64,000 bases of DNA from CAZDWZ01 sp964509425 (GCA_964509425.1 CAZDWZ010000014.1:62001-126000); one strand, 5' to 3'; shown: positions 1-8,874, counted from the stretch's first letter. The notes: generated by a model from the sequence alone, not told the origin. Made by a program: numbers and translations.

Positions 1-917
1 AGGTCCCAGAGCGCGCACCCGATTTCGATCTCTCTCGCGGAGGCCACGCGGTAGTTGCAGAAGACTTGCTCCGCGGGTTGTCCTCTCGGATCCCGCGAGA
101 GTATGCCGCCCGCGTACGGCCCCGCCGCGATAAGCTTGATCGGTGGACGCGTTCTCCTTTTCGTGGAGTTGTTTCCCACGAAATCGAGGAACTCGCTTTG
201 GAACATCAAGCTGTACTGCGTCACCGAGAAGCGATCGAAGAGTTCTCTATCGGCGTCGAGGAGCAGCTGCAGGATGCCGACTTCCTTGCATCCGACTCCG
301 AGTTCGAGGGCGATGCCATTCGCTCTCGCCTCTCGCATGGCCTGGATGACGCCGCCGCCTTGCTCTCCGTCGGCCCCGTTCACTTTCGCCCACCACGCCG
401 CGAAGTCGAGCTTCATCTCAGCCATGCAGTCAGGGGGGTCGTGGAGATAGCAGGCGGCGAACGTTTGGCCGACGAGCAACGAGCTCGCCGCGAGGGTCAT
501 GTCGGTATCGTTCTGACCGAACCCCCAACTTTCGGTTCGCGGACCCTTGGTCGCGTTGGGCGGCCAGATGCCCGGCGGTTGTCCGCTCGTGAGACCCGGC
601 TTCGACGTGACGAGGATGCGACCGACCTTGGTCACATAGGCGAATCTCCGCTGCTCGTTTGGGGCGAGATCGGCGAGAGCCTGACCGAGGACCAGTTGTT
701 CGTGTCCCCATCCGTAGAGATAGGCCCCTTCGAGTTCGATGACGTCATCGGCCTGAGCCGCGCCGTCGATGGTTTTCAGCAGTGCCCGAAGCACCGCCAG
801 CACTTCTCCGCGAGTGGGGAAGTGGGGTTTGAACAGACCGCCGGCGAAGCTCGCCGTTCCGTGAATGACACGGATGCGGCTCGCGCCGGTGCGCCGATTC
901 AACATCGCGTTTTCCAT
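1..917 (-). CDS. Aldo/keto reductase, 3' end cut by window edge
   Basis: The leftward reading frame is open from an ATG at 917 to the window edge, so the C-terminus is missing. An AGGAG box lies about 7 bases upstream of the ATG. The translation has aldo/keto reductase landmarks in order: AYLYG near residue 55 (catalytic Tyr), YVTKVG (catalytic Lys), YLHDPP (active-site His) and the segment LGVGCKEVGILQLL. It looks closest to the D-threo-aldose/L-fucose dehydrogenase-like branch, which oxidises or reduces sugars with NAD(P). The catalytic Asp that normally sits five residues before the Tyr appears to be Glu here. The gene reads more GC-rich than the symporter upstream. The family call is good; the substrate is unknown. 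Confidence 0.75.
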   Translation of the reverse strand, partial: MENAMLNRRTGASRIRVIHGTASFAGGLFKPHFPTRGEVLAVLRALLKTIDGAAQADDVIELEGAYLYGWGHEQLVLGQALADLAPNEQRRFAYVTKVGRILVTSKPGLTSGQPPGIWPPNATKGPRTESWGFGQNDTDMTLAASSLLVGQTFAACYLHDPPDCMAEMKLDFAAWWAKVNGADGEQGGGVIQAMREARANGIALELGVGCKEVGILQLLLDADRELFDRFSVTQYSLMFQSEFLDFVGNNSTKRRTRPPIKLIAAGPYAGGILSRDPRGQPAEQVFCNYRVASAREIEIGCALWD

Positions 918-1402
918 GAACGAGATCTCCTAATCCGAACAGCACAACACAACTGAAGAGTGACCATTTCTTCTTCGCTCTCGATAAGAGGAAAAAAGGA
1001 ATGATCACACTTTGAATTGCTACCGCATCAACGCAAACAAAAATTGAAAAACAACCTTAGAAGGAAAAGCATTCCCATATTTTCTTTCAGAAGAGGACAG
1101 CCAAGCGCGGACTCCGGCAATAGAATGCCGGACGGCTTCGAATTCGCGCGGACTATCCCACGAAAAATGGGAAACTTCCAATTGAGGAAGGATGCAGGAT
1201 GATGGCGATATGAAAAGTTATGATTATCCTCCGGAGAAAAGCTGACCGATTGCAGCGGAAAGCGAAGAGCGCCTTTGCGAAGTTCGCAATTCATTAACAA
1301 TCAAAAGGAATTCTGAAATCGAGTTTCTGAGAGTAGAATCTTCCCGAACGCGGCGCCCGGCGTTGTGCGGGAAATATCCGAGGATAAGCGGCAAGGAGAC
1401 GC
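918..1402. other. Intergenic gap, no gene seen
   Basis: About 485 bases separate the symporter stop from the aldo/keto reductase start. Open frames here have no ribosome site or recognisable protein. A small inverted repeat (CCGGC with GCCGG) lies near 1115. The reductase promoter should be in this gap, but no convincing -35/-10 pair was found. Confidence 0.5.
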
Positions 1403-2884
1403 CTAAACGCTGAACTCGGGCTCGGCGAGCATTCCATTTTTCACTTCGACGCCTGGTGTTCGAAGAAGTGAGCCCGCGCACACGAAGAGTCCAATGGCGA
1501 CGCTGAGCACCGCGGCTACGACGACAAGATATGGATCCTCGGTGAGGTTGGCGTAGACGGAGAAAGGAGTGCCCACCAAGGCCGAGAGCAGAATTGCTCT
1601 AAAAATCGTGTCGCCGTCGATCCGCTTTGAATAGAGAGCGAAGAGCGTGGGGAACATTCCTGCCGAAGCAAGCGCGCCGTAAATTAGAAACGCCCAAAGC
1701 AGCTTCGGCTGAAGAAGTGCGATACTCGTCCCTGTAAGGGTGAGAACGAGCATTGAAATTCGGCTTGCTCGAAGTATCTCGGATTCTGCCGCCTGAGGAT
1801 GGAGATAGCGTTTGTAGATGTCGATGCTCCCGAGCGCGCCGACGGCGCAGCAAGCCGAATCCATCGTCGAGCAAAGTGCGGCAAAAGCCATGAGACAGAA
1901 TGCGACTAATGCACCTTTGGGAAGCAGCGACGAGATTACTTGTGGACCAACAAGCTGAGGATCCTGAACTTGAATGAGTCCCTGGGTCGCTAACCCTGCT
2001 CCGATGAACCCAAGAACCGAGAGGAGGATCGGAACAAGGCCGAACAAGAGTCCCCCGATCACAAATGTCGGCACGACATCCTTCTGTTTCACGGCCCATG
2101 CCCGTTGATAAAAAACTTGATCGGTGAGCGGGCCGGCGAGCAATCCGAGGGTCATTGGAATTCCAACCGAAAACGCTATCCAGGGATTGAACAACGAACG
2201 ATACTCGCCAGTCACTCCGCCGAGTCCCAGCAGAATTGTCGGCATCCCGTCGGTCTTGGAAATGCACCAAGGGATGAGAAAGAACCCGATTAGAAGCACC
2301 ATCAACATCTGGATGACATCGGTAAAGATCGAAGCCTTGAGACCGCTGAACCACGTGTAGCAAAGCGCAAGACCCGACATGCTCAAGATTGCGACCTTGA
2401 GATTGACGCCGCTCACGGCGTGCAGAAGTGCTCCGCCTGCGAGCGAATTGATGACGATTGCGCCAAGCTGATACCCGATTGAGATCACCAGAAAGCTGAG
2501 GTGAGCTCGTGAGTTCCTTGCGAATCGTAGATCAATATACTCCGGAAGTGTGTAGCCATCCGGGAAAGCTTTTCTGAGTTTCAACGCGAGAGGGGCGAAA
2601 AGAAAAAAGCAAAGAATATTTGGTGCCGTAAACCAGAAGGCTCCCGGCAGGCCGTTATTGTATGCCTGCATGGAACAAATAAAGAGCGCTGGGGCCCAGA
2701 CCCAAGTAACGGCGATGCTGAGTGCGGCGCGGAAAACCGACACGTTCCGATCCGCAGCAAGGAAGGCGTCCAGTCGATGCTCTCGTTTGTTGTTCATCCA
2801 AACCAGCATGAGCATGAAGCAACCGAACGCGAGGAAGAGGAGGCTTCCTTCTCCGGCATCCAGGATTTGTAGTGAAGCGTTCAT
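1403..2884 (-). CDS. Sodium:solute symporter (SSS family)
   Basis: Integral inner-membrane transporter of 493 residues with about 13 hydrophobic segments. It shows SSS-type features: a conserved early core (LPEYIDLRFA), SGLKASIFTDVIQM in the middle, and FAALCSTMDSACCAVG, which resembles the Ser/Thr-rich sodium-site helix. Substrates of this family include proline, pantothenate, sugars and urea; the sequence does not tell which. The start at 2884 is preferred because GGGGGTC precedes it, whereas the longer open frame to 2968 has no ribosome site and adds a non-hydrophobic tail. It is divergent from the TrmB-like regulator, which may control it. Confidence 0.85.
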   Translation of the reverse strand: MNASLQILDAGEGSLLFLAFGCFMLMLVWMNNKREHRLDAFLAADRNVSVFRAALSIAVTWVWAPALFICSMQAYNNGLPGAFWFTAPNILCFFLFAPLALKLRKAFPDGYTLPEYIDLRFARNSRAHLSFLVISIGYQLGAIVINSLAGGALLHAVSGVNLKVAILSMSGLALCYTWFSGLKASIFTDVIQMLMVLLIGFFLIPWCISKTDGMPTILLGLGGVTGEYRSLFNPWIAFSVGIPMTLGLLAGPLTDQVFYQRAWAVKQKDVVPTFVIGGLLFGLVPILLSVLGFIGAGLATQGLIQVQDPQLVGPQVISSLLPKGALVAFCLMAFAALCSTMDSACCAVGALGSIDIYKRYLHPQAAESEILRASRISMLVLTLTGTSIALLQPKLLWAFLIYGALASAGMFPTLFALYSKRIDGDTIFRAILLSALVGTPFSVYANLTEDPYLVVVAAVLSVAIGLFVCAGSLLRTPGVEVKNGMLAEPEFSV

Positions 2885-3006
2885 AGAAGACCCCCGTTTT
2901 CGCGAAGTTGGTTCTTGAAAGGCGACAAGACTTCTGCCAGTATTTTGAAGAGTGGCAAAGATCACCATGTGGTGTGGGCAGTCACCGCATCCGCAGGTAA
3001 GGCACT

Positions 3007-3774
3007 ATGTTTGCAAGCATTTTTCAAGAACTCGGTCTTTCAAAGAACGAATCTCGGATCTACGAGACGCTTTTAAAGGAAGGCGAGCTGCCGGTTGGGC
3101 GACTTGCCGTGAAATCCCGCATACATCGGAGGAATGTCTACGACTCGCTTCAAAGACTTCTTGAGAAAGGTCTGGTTTTCGAGATCCTACAGAAATCGGA
3201 AAACAAATATCAGGCGGTTGAGCCGAACAAACTTCGTGAGCTCATCCAGGAGAAGGAGCAGCAGCTCGCTTCCGTGATGCCGCAACTGGAAACTCTCTAT
3301 CGTTCAACGCCGAGGAACGAGGCGGTATTTTTGTATCGTGGAATAGAAGGTTGGAAGAATTATCTGCGCGACATCCTTAGAGTTGGAGAAGACTTTTATT
3401 GCATCGGTGCAAAAGGTGGGTGGATGGACAAGCGCGTGATGAACTTTTTCCCTCAGTTCCTAAAAGAAGCAGAGCGGAAGAAAATAAAATTCTACCACCT
3501 CTTTGACTATGAGGTGAAAGAGAGCAAACACGAGATCGTGAAGTATGTAGGAAAGAATTTCAAATTTTTCCCCAAAGGCTTCTCAGCTCCCGCGTCGATC
3601 GACGTTTTTGGCGAGCACGTAAATGTCATCACCGATATTCATCTCGGCGGCGTAGAAGAAGACATGTCATTTACGGTAATCGTGAATCAGCGAGCTGCCG
3701 AGGCATTCCGAATTTGGTTTAGATTTATGTGGGAGTTCTGCCCTGAGGAGAAAGCCTCGAAGAAGGATGCGTAG
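3007..3774 (+). CDS. TrmB-like transcriptional regulator
   Basis: A 255-residue protein with an N-terminal winged helix (about residues 1-75) typical of TrmB: LGLSKNESRIYETLLKEG, then VKSRIHRRNVYDSLQRL as the recognition region. A coiled-coil stretch follows at about 75-100, then an effector-like C-terminal domain (VFLYRGIEGWKNYLRDIL onward). AGGTAAGG lies just upstream of the ATG. TrmB proteins usually regulate sugar or transport genes. Here it is transcribed away from the SSS symporter across about 120 bases, the usual layout of a local regulator and its target. That pairing is inference. Confidence 0.8.
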   Translation: MFASIFQELGLSKNESRIYETLLKEGELPVGRLAVKSRIHRRNVYDSLQRLLEKGLVFEILQKSENKYQAVEPNKLRELIQEKEQQLASVMPQLETLYRSTPRNEAVFLYRGIEGWKNYLRDILRVGEDFYCIGAKGGWMDKRVMNFFPQFLKEAERKKIKFYHLFDYEVKESKHEIVKYVGKNFKFFPKGFSAPASIDVFGEHVNVITDIHLGGVEEDMSFTVIVNQRAAEAFRIWFRFMWEFCPEEKASKKDA

Positions 3775-3859
3775 TTCGGCGGGCGGCTTCCGAGGTCCTA
3801 ACTTTAGAGCTTCAAGGCATCTCGAAGAGCCAAAAACCTGGAAATCCCAAAAACGAAAA

Positions 3860-4045
3860 ACAGGTGGGGGGAAGTTTTCCATAGAGAGCTCTCTCAAGGT
3901 CGAGCCTCACTCTCGATCCTGAGGAGAGTGCTAGTTGTTGTAAACTCCGGTGGTGGGGGGAAGAAGATCAGTGCTGAAAAAGCGAAGGCCCGGCGTCGTT
4001 CGTGAAGTATTTCAGGTGGGGAAGGAGTGGTGGTGTGGCGAAGAG
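3860..4045. repeat. Structured direct repeat, copy 1
   Basis: This stretch matches 4267-4440 over roughly 175 bases, with scattered substitutions and short indels. Shared blocks include CTCTCAAGGTCGAG, TGTTGTAAACTCCGGTGG, GCGAAGGCCCGGCGT and GAAGTATTTCAGG. The core at about 3887-3932 is an imperfect inverted repeat: GGTCGAG pairs with CTCGATC, and the outer CTCTC pairs with GAGAG. It lies upstream of the HNH gene relic. Function unknown. Confidence 0.75.
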
Positions 4046-4099
4046 GTGCGGCGACTTGTTCGAGCGGAGCGTACAGAACTTCTCTGATAAAATCCTCAC

Positions 4100-4233
4100 A
4101 CCGACGGCCAAGTTTCCGATGAAACTAGTTGGTTCCGATCGGAAGTAAACTCGGAACTAAACTCTGCGCAAAGAGCCGCTGAGAAGCTCAAGCGCTCATC
4201 ATGCTCAGTGAATGGGACCTCTTGAAACAACCG
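4100..4233 (+). pseudogene. Relic of HNH nuclease gene
   Basis: One frame reads ETSWFRSEVN followed by an AAEKLK-like block, matching EETTWFRSEVN and AAAEKLY in the intact HNH nuclease downstream (its codons near 5240-5310). At DNA level TTGGTTCCGATCGGAAGTAAAC is shared almost exactly. The match continues weakly to about 4233, through a frameshift and a TGA. There is no start, no N-terminal part and no HNH motif, so this is an internal fragment of a second, decayed copy. Confidence 0.65.
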
Positions 4234-4266
4234 CAAGATCCCCACAGGGCACAACTCGAACAAAAA

Positions 4267-4440
4267 AATAGGCGGGGGGGGGTTTTCAATAGATAGCGCT
4301 CTCAAGGTCGAGCGGCACTCTCGACCCTGAGGAGAGCGCTAGCTGTTGTAAACTCCGGTGGCGGGGGAAGAAGAACAAAAAAAGCGAAGGCCCGGCGTTG
4401 TTCGCGAAGTATTTCAGGCGGGGAAGGAGTGATGGTCGTT
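4267..4440. repeat. Structured direct repeat, copy 2
   Basis: Second copy of the repeat at 3860-4045, lying about 300 bases before the intact HNH gene. Its inverted repeat is better preserved than in copy 1. The outer stem AGCGCTCTC pairs perfectly with GAGAGCGCT (about 4297-4343), and the inner GGTCGAG pairs perfectly with CTCGACC. Several differences between the copies keep pairing or give G-U pairs, which hints at an RNA structure, although two copies are too few to prove it. Confidence 0.75.
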
Positions 4441-4601
4441 CCGGGGTGTGTGGCGGTGCCCGTGCGTGCGCGGCCGCGAAAAAAATTACGGGGAAACGAA
4501 GAAAAGTGAAAATAGAGGTTGACGACTTTTCGAGGTGACATCAGCCATTCTGGAATGCACCTGCGAGAAGGGTGCTCTCGTGAACAGAATCGATCTCGGT
4601 G

Positions 4602-4623
4602 AGCCGACGTACCAGCGTCGGCT
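4602..4623 (+). other. Hairpin in leader of HNH gene
   Basis: AGCCGACG and CGTCGGCT form a perfect 8-bp stem around a 6-base loop, 112 bases before the HNH start codon. A weaker stem (CGAGA with TCTCG) sits just upstream near 4565. Together with the repeat, this suggests a structured leader. Confidence 0.5.
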
Positions 4624-4734
4624 GTATAAGGTGTCGGTGACATCTTAGGTTCTCACCTGGGCCGATTTCGAAGGCCGCTTTTCTCGCATGTTAGACTCTT
4701 CGAGTAGAAAATATTCTCTCGTTGGAGCCGAGTC

Positions 4735-5859
4735 ATGGTCGAAATTCTTTCAAGCCTTTCTGATAGCGCATTTATCGCTCAGCTCTCGCAGTTGGTGAAA
4801 ACTGAGAAAGAGATCACGGAACAGATCGTTCGCCACTTTGCCGAGGTTGAGCGGAGGCGACTGTACTTGGAACTTGGGTATGGGAACCTGTTTGACTACG
4901 TGACGCGGGGCCTTGGGTATTCGAATGCGGCGGCGATGAGACGAATCAATGCGGCTCGCGTCGGGCTGCAGGCTCCTGAGGTGTTTGAGTGTCTGGAGAA
5001 TGGAGAGCTCAATCTCTCGACCATCGAGAAGTTTGCTCCGCTGATGAAGAAGCATGAAGCCTCGGGGCTTGTAGAACAGTTCAAGGGAAAGACCGCACAG
5101 GAGGCAGAGGAGATTGCTGCTCTGCTGAACCCAGTTGCTCAGAGCGAGATCCGAGACAGGATTAAGGTGGTCTCGGTGAAAGCGCCTGAAGTGGACACGC
5201 GGCAAGCGAGTCTCGGTTCGAGTAACGAGGTTTCCGAGGAAACTACTTGGTTCCGATCGGAAGTAAACTTGAAAGGAGAGAAGGAAACTGCGGCGGCGGA
5301 GAAATTGTACCACGTTTCGTTTGCCGCGAATGAAGAGTTCATGAAGCAACTAGAGCGGGCGAAGGAGTTGAGCTTTCAAGGAAACAAGGACGATCTCGCA
5401 TTGCAGAATGTGTTGGGGAAAGCGCTTGAGGAGTATTTGAAGCGCAGATGTCCGAAGGAGCGTGAAGCGCGGCGGAGGGCTCGGAGGGAAAAGAAAGCGG
5501 CTGAGAGAGCGGCCGAGAAGTCGGCGGAGATTGTGGCGGAGACTAAGGTAGATGCACCAACTCGATCCGAAGCGACCGCTCCCAGCCGTCACATTCCGGC
5601 GGCCCTGCGTGATGAGGTGCTTGCGAGAGATGGATATCGCTGCACGTTTGAAGGTCCCGAGGGCGTGAGATGTGAGAGCCGAAGGAATCTGGGATTGGAT
5701 CATCGCATGCCGTTTGCATCAGGGGGAGAAACCACGAGCGGGAATTTGAGGACGCTCTGTGCCGCGCACAATTTGCACGCCGCGTATCAAGTGTTTCCCA
5801 GTGGATTTATGAATGCCTGTATCGGCTACGCAGAACCTCACGCAAGAAGGAAGGGATAA
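4735..5859 (+). CDS. DUF222-like HNH endonuclease (13E12-type)
   Basis: A 374-residue protein. Residues 1-220 are helical and resemble the DUF222/13E12 N-terminal region (LGYGNLFDYVTRGLGYSNAAAMRRI). A very basic, charged helix runs from about 230 to 265. A C-terminal HNH domain (about 285-350) contains GYRCTF, GLDHRMPFASGG, NLRTLC and AAHN. Asp322-His323, Asn337 and His345 make the HNH triad, and Cys303, Cys313 and Cys342 may bind zinc. There is no RuvC-like part, so it is not IscB. Genes of this class are often multi-copy, and a relic of a second copy lies just upstream. It probably cuts or nicks DNA; the biological role is unknown. Confidence 0.85.
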   Translation: MVEILSSLSDSAFIAQLSQLVKTEKEITEQIVRHFAEVERRRLYLELGYGNLFDYVTRGLGYSNAAAMRRINAARVGLQAPEVFECLENGELNLSTIEKFAPLMKKHEASGLVEQFKGKTAQEAEEIAALLNPVAQSEIRDRIKVVSVKAPEVDTRQASLGSSNEVSEETTWFRSEVNLKGEKETAAAEKLYHVSFAANEEFMKQLERAKELSFQGNKDDLALQNVLGKALEEYLKRRCPKEREARRRARREKKAAERAAEKSAEIVAETKVDAPTRSEATAPSRHIPAALRDEVLARDGYRCTFEGPEGVRCESRRNLGLDHRMPFASGGETTSGNLRTLCAAHNLHAAYQVFPSGFMNACIGYAEPHARRKG

Positions 5860-5879
5860 GGAGGCTCGGTTAGACTTCG

Positions 5880-6354
5880 ACCTTTTTTAGATCCGTCTTG
5901 ATTTTTTCGAGATATCTGTCGGATCTCAGGTATCGCTCCGAAAGGCAACTCCTTTAACCTTCGAGAACAGAACCAAGTTCAACCGCTTCCCAAGAGGGAT
6001 ACGGGCTTACCGTGTTCCGTTACGAAGACGTGATGCTGAAGGTTCTGCCTATTCGCCGGTGGTCTTTGTGACAACGTGCCCGATTCTAAAGCGGGACAGC
6101 CGACCACACACCTGTTTGGTTAGAGCGTATCCCGCCTTCGCTAAAGCTACGGCGAGGCAAGCATCTACTTTCGCTCCTCCTATCCTAACGGCGTTTATCA
6201 CCAGTTCAGATTTCCTTAACCATAGCATCAAACCTAGCACCTCAACCGCGCTGTAGCTTGCGGTCTCCACGACGCTCCTCACGGAGCAGTCGTGCTCCGT
6301 TAAGAGGGTTACATTGTCGGGAAGCTTCGCAAGAGTCCGTTGCCGGGCTCGCAC
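5880..6354 (-). mobile_element. Probable group II intron 5' fragment
   Basis: Read leftward from 6354 the strand begins GTGCGAGCCC, matching the GUGCG start of group II introns. Downstream are segments that look like intron domain I: GGATAGGAGGAGCGAAAG near 6180 and GTAACGGAACACGGTAAGCC near 6010. No reverse transcriptase frame and no domain V/VI-like hairpin follow, because the HNH gene occupies that place. If correct, this is a dead intron truncated on its 3' side. A 6-bp hairpin (CTGCCG/CGGCAG) lies just upstream of the proposed 5' splice site, after the stop of the next gene. The match is by memory of motifs, not alignment. Confidence 0.45.
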
Positions 6355-6403
6355 TATCCGTAGGTTACTGCCGGTTGCACGGCAGGTTCAATTCAACTGA
6401 GTG

Positions 6404-6976
6404 TCAGTCCTTCGACTCTATCCAGGTTCGAGATATCCATTCCGGAGATTCCCCGGCCTTCTTCCAAATCCAATTGTCCTTTCCGATCATTCCTAACGAA
6501 TTGCGGAACACAATTGTGAATGGGAGATCTCTGGTATCACGCGGGACGTTGTTTATTTTGAGGACCACGTCAGCTATGGGGGTACCATGCTGTTGCTTCG
6601 GAAACTCAACCTTACAGTCGTCTTGGCCGTTTGCCTCAAGCTTAGTTACGGCAACATCGCCTCCCCGATAGTCCAAGTGCATTTTCACTTGGATATGGGT
6701 GCCGTGTTGCGCTCCTGAGCTATCCTCAATGGCAAAGTTTGGACTGTAAGCCAGCTTTAGGTGCTTGTCAGAAGTCAAGCGTAGCTTGTGTGTTTCTGAG
6801 GTGTACCACGCAATCACCGCTCCTGTTTCCAGGAGTATGAATGATTGAAGCGCCAAGTATGCGTTCGATGAGTTATAACAACCAGCAATCGCGAAGATAA
6901 AAAGATTTAGAATTATGCCTATTCCGATAGCGCAGGAACAGCCCTTTCCATCCTCTAGGTTTATCTTCCCGTTCAT
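6404..6976 (-). CDS. Hypothetical protein, two N-terminal membrane helices
   Basis: 190 residues, not recognised. A short hydrophilic, Cys-containing start (KGCSCAIG) is followed by two hydrophobic segments at about 15-34 and 40-58. A soluble, probably beta-rich domain follows to the end. The ATG at 6976 has AGAGGGAACGAGG in front of it, a plausible ribosome site. It lies downstream of ssb with a gap of over 300 bases and just upstream of the intron-like fragment. Base use is more AT-rich than the neighbours, which may mean it belongs to the same accessory segment. Confidence 0.6.
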   Translation of the reverse strand: MNGKINLEDGKGCSCAIGIGIILNLFIFAIAGCYNSSNAYLALQSFILLETGAVIAWYTSETHKLRLTSDKHLKLAYSPNFAIEDSSGAQHGTHIQVKMHLDYRGGDVAVTKLEANGQDDCKVEFPKQQHGTPIADVVLKINNVPRDTRDLPFTIVFRNSLGMIGKDNWIWKKAGESPEWISRTWIESKD

Positions 6977-7310
6977 CCTCGTTCCCTCTGCAAGATTCAG
7001 TTTGATAGAACAATCTTCGTAACAGCTTTGCGCTGCATAAGTAATGACCTCTACTCTGACAACATAGTAGAGAACATTCCCCGTTGAGGCTCCGGGGTGA
7101 GAACGCGCCGAACATCTCGCGCGCCCTCATTCATTGGGCAGGAAGAGAATTTCAGAACTCGATACAACTTCTCCTACTGTCTTGATGCGGAGGCATCCGC
7201 ATCATCCTCAGTTACTACAAACCCACGCGCGTCATCATCGTCAACGCACGCAGGGTGTTCGCTTTCGCCGAAGCAAAAGCGAACGGAAGTGCAACGACTA
7301 CACGTCGCAC
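6977..7310. other. Gap between ssb and the hypothetical gene
   Basis: No gene seen in about 330 bases. It holds the hairpin at 7257-7284 and a second inverted repeat (GATGCGG/CCGCATC) at about 7184-7203. Confidence 0.5.
7257..7284 (-). terminator. Hairpin downstream of ssb
   Basis: GTTCGCTTT and AAAGCGAAC form a perfect 9-bp stem with a 10-base loop, 26 bases after the ssb stop. There is no U-tract on the leftward strand, so an intrinsic terminator is only possible. Confidence 0.4.
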
Positions 7311-7790
7311 TCAGAACGGAATATCGTCATCATCAAACGAGATGCTCTCGCCGAGCGATGGCTTCGGGCTGTTTGATGCTTTGCCTGCCCCTGGGCCCGG
7401 CATTGGGGGAGCGTCCATGCCCATACGGTCGACTTCGATTCCGCTTCCTGCGCCTCGACTGTCGTTGCCGCCGATGAACTGAACGGTGTTTGCGACGACC
7501 TCAGTGAAATATTTATCCTTTCCGTCTTGGTCTTGATATTTACGAGTTTGAATTTTTCCCTCGATAAAAACCTGACGGCCTTTTTGAAGATATTGTTTGC
7601 AGTTCTCCGCGGTTTTCCCGAAGCAGACGATGTTGTGCCACTCCGTGTGATCGGTCCATTGACCGTCTTGGCCCTGACGACGCTCATTTGTTGCGATGCG
7701 GAAGCTGCCGATTGCAGTCTGATTCTGTGAAAAGCGAAGCTCCGGATCAACACCGAGACGCCCGATAAGAAAAACTCGATTTAAGCTCAT
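7311..7790 (-). CDS. ssb: Single-stranded DNA-binding protein SSB
   Basis: 159 residues. The N-terminal OB fold (about 1-110) starts MSLNRVFLIGRLGVDPELRF and includes WHNIVCFGKTAENCKQYLQKG and RKYQDQDGKDKYFTEVVA, all standard SSB blocks. A Gly/Pro-rich linker leads to the acidic tip DDDDIPF, which binds partner proteins of replication and repair. The start at 7790 is set by GGAGGAAC upstream and by the family N-terminus; the longer open frame to 7904 is rejected. Confidence 0.97.
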   Translation of the reverse strand: MSLNRVFLIGRLGVDPELRFSQNQTAIGSFRIATNERRQGQDGQWTDHTEWHNIVCFGKTAENCKQYLQKGRQVFIEGKIQTRKYQDQDGKDKYFTEVVANTVQFIGGNDSRGAGSGIEVDRMGMDAPPMPGPGAGKASNSPKPSLGESISFDDDDIPF

Positions 7791-8040
7791 GTTCCTCCAA
7801 ATACTTCCAATGTCCCGGATACTTCGGCGACATTCGAACTGCGATCTAACGAATTTATACCGGGAACTATAAGAAAACTTGTCATGGAAGTCATCCTTCG
7901 ACAAGGTTCCGGGCTATATCTCTTGTTATCGAATAAGATGTTGCAGATGGTTCCGGCTGGGCCGAAACCAGAATCGTGTGGGGTGGAAAAGCTATCTAAA
8001 AGCGGCCCTTATTATTCGCTCAAATTGGAGCTTGTTTCAG

Positions 8041-8787
8041 ATGAATCGAAAGATTGCACCTATCACCTTGGTTTCTCTATCAATCTTCCTTTCGGCCTGC
8101 TCAGGTCAAAAGACTTCACAGGAACCAGTTGAGCCCGCCCCGGCGCAGGTCGCAAAAGCTCCGGCTCCCGCGAAGGTGCGACCGCTGACGGATGAAGTGA
8201 TTCGCTCCGGCGATTATTACATGCGAACCTGCAGCGGTGAACATCGGCTGGTCTTCGTTATCGATAAATCAGGGACAGGGGAGAGCGAGCATTTCGCGAT
8301 GGCAAAGAGCGCACTGCTTGGTTCCCTCCAGAGCATCTCTCCTTCAACTAGAGTCTCCGTTGTTGCCTTTGACACGAACGCCAACGTTCTCGTGAAGAAC
8401 GCAAAGATGGACGGTAAGGGGAAGGCGGCGATAACGAATCAGCTCAATAAACTTACTCCATCTGGAAAATCGGATGTCCTCACGGCGGTAAGCGCAGCTA
8501 CAGATCTGTTGGCTCAGGGTGGAAAGGGCTGCAAGACCATCGTGCTTCTCTCCGATGGGCGATTCCCCGTAAAACGTGATCAGTTCCTCCCGGTTGTGAA
8601 GCGGCTGCGAAAGGAGAAGATCGGAGTTTCGGGATTGGTCGTAGGAAAAAAGGCGGATCGGAACCGGGTGGGAGCGTTTGTTCGCGCCGGACGCGGTTCG
8701 CTTGGAAGTGCTCAGAGCTCGTCGACCGCTGAATCAATCCTCCTGAAATTGCTTGAAGATACCGGCACGGTAAAACGGACGGCGTAA
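8041..8787 (+). CDS. Lipoprotein with von Willebrand A domain
   Basis: 248 residues. The N-terminus MNRKIAPITLVSLSIFLSAC is a lipoprotein signal with lipobox LSAC. A short Pro/Ala-rich linker follows, then a VWA domain (about residues 75-240). The metal-site motif is DKSGT (near residue 78), with Thr in the place of the usual second Ser, and a later LLSDGRFP strand. It probably binds a protein partner at the cell envelope. The start at 8041 is chosen because it gives the signal peptide; the longer open frame does not. No strong ribosome site is visible. Confidence 0.75.
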   Translation: MNRKIAPITLVSLSIFLSACSGQKTSQEPVEPAPAQVAKAPAPAKVRPLTDEVIRSGDYYMRTCSGEHRLVFVIDKSGTGESEHFAMAKSALLGSLQSISPSTRVSVVAFDTNANVLVKNAKMDGKGKAAITNQLNKLTPSGKSDVLTAVSAATDLLAQGGKGCKTIVLLSDGRFPVKRDQFLPVVKRLRKEKIGVSGLVVGKKADRNRVGAFVRAGRGSLGSAQSSSTAESILLKLLEDTGTVKRTA

Positions 8788-8874
8788 AACACCGTTCCGG
8801 CATTCGGACAGCGTGATTCCCAAATTCCCGGGATTTTGTAAGATGAGCTCCGGGCAAAACGAAGGGAATCACGT

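Noticed and set aside
66..956. 296-codon + strand frame at the left end
   Set aside because: It is the antisense of the aldo/keto reductase reading frame, which has family motifs and a ribosome site; the + translation shows no recognisable domain.
2885..2968. Upstream extension of the symporter
   Set aside because: No ribosome site at the longer start and the added residues are not typical; the ATG at 2884 has a strong site.
4267..5859. HEARO/IscB (OMEGA) system
   Set aside because: The HNH protein has no RuvC-like domain or IscB bridge region; it is DUF222/13E12-like. Only the RNA-plus-HNH layout is similar.
6049..6354. 101-codon leftward frame starting with GTG
   Set aside because: It coincides with the intron-like RNA, and the GTG is the proposed intron start, not an initiation codon with a ribosome site.
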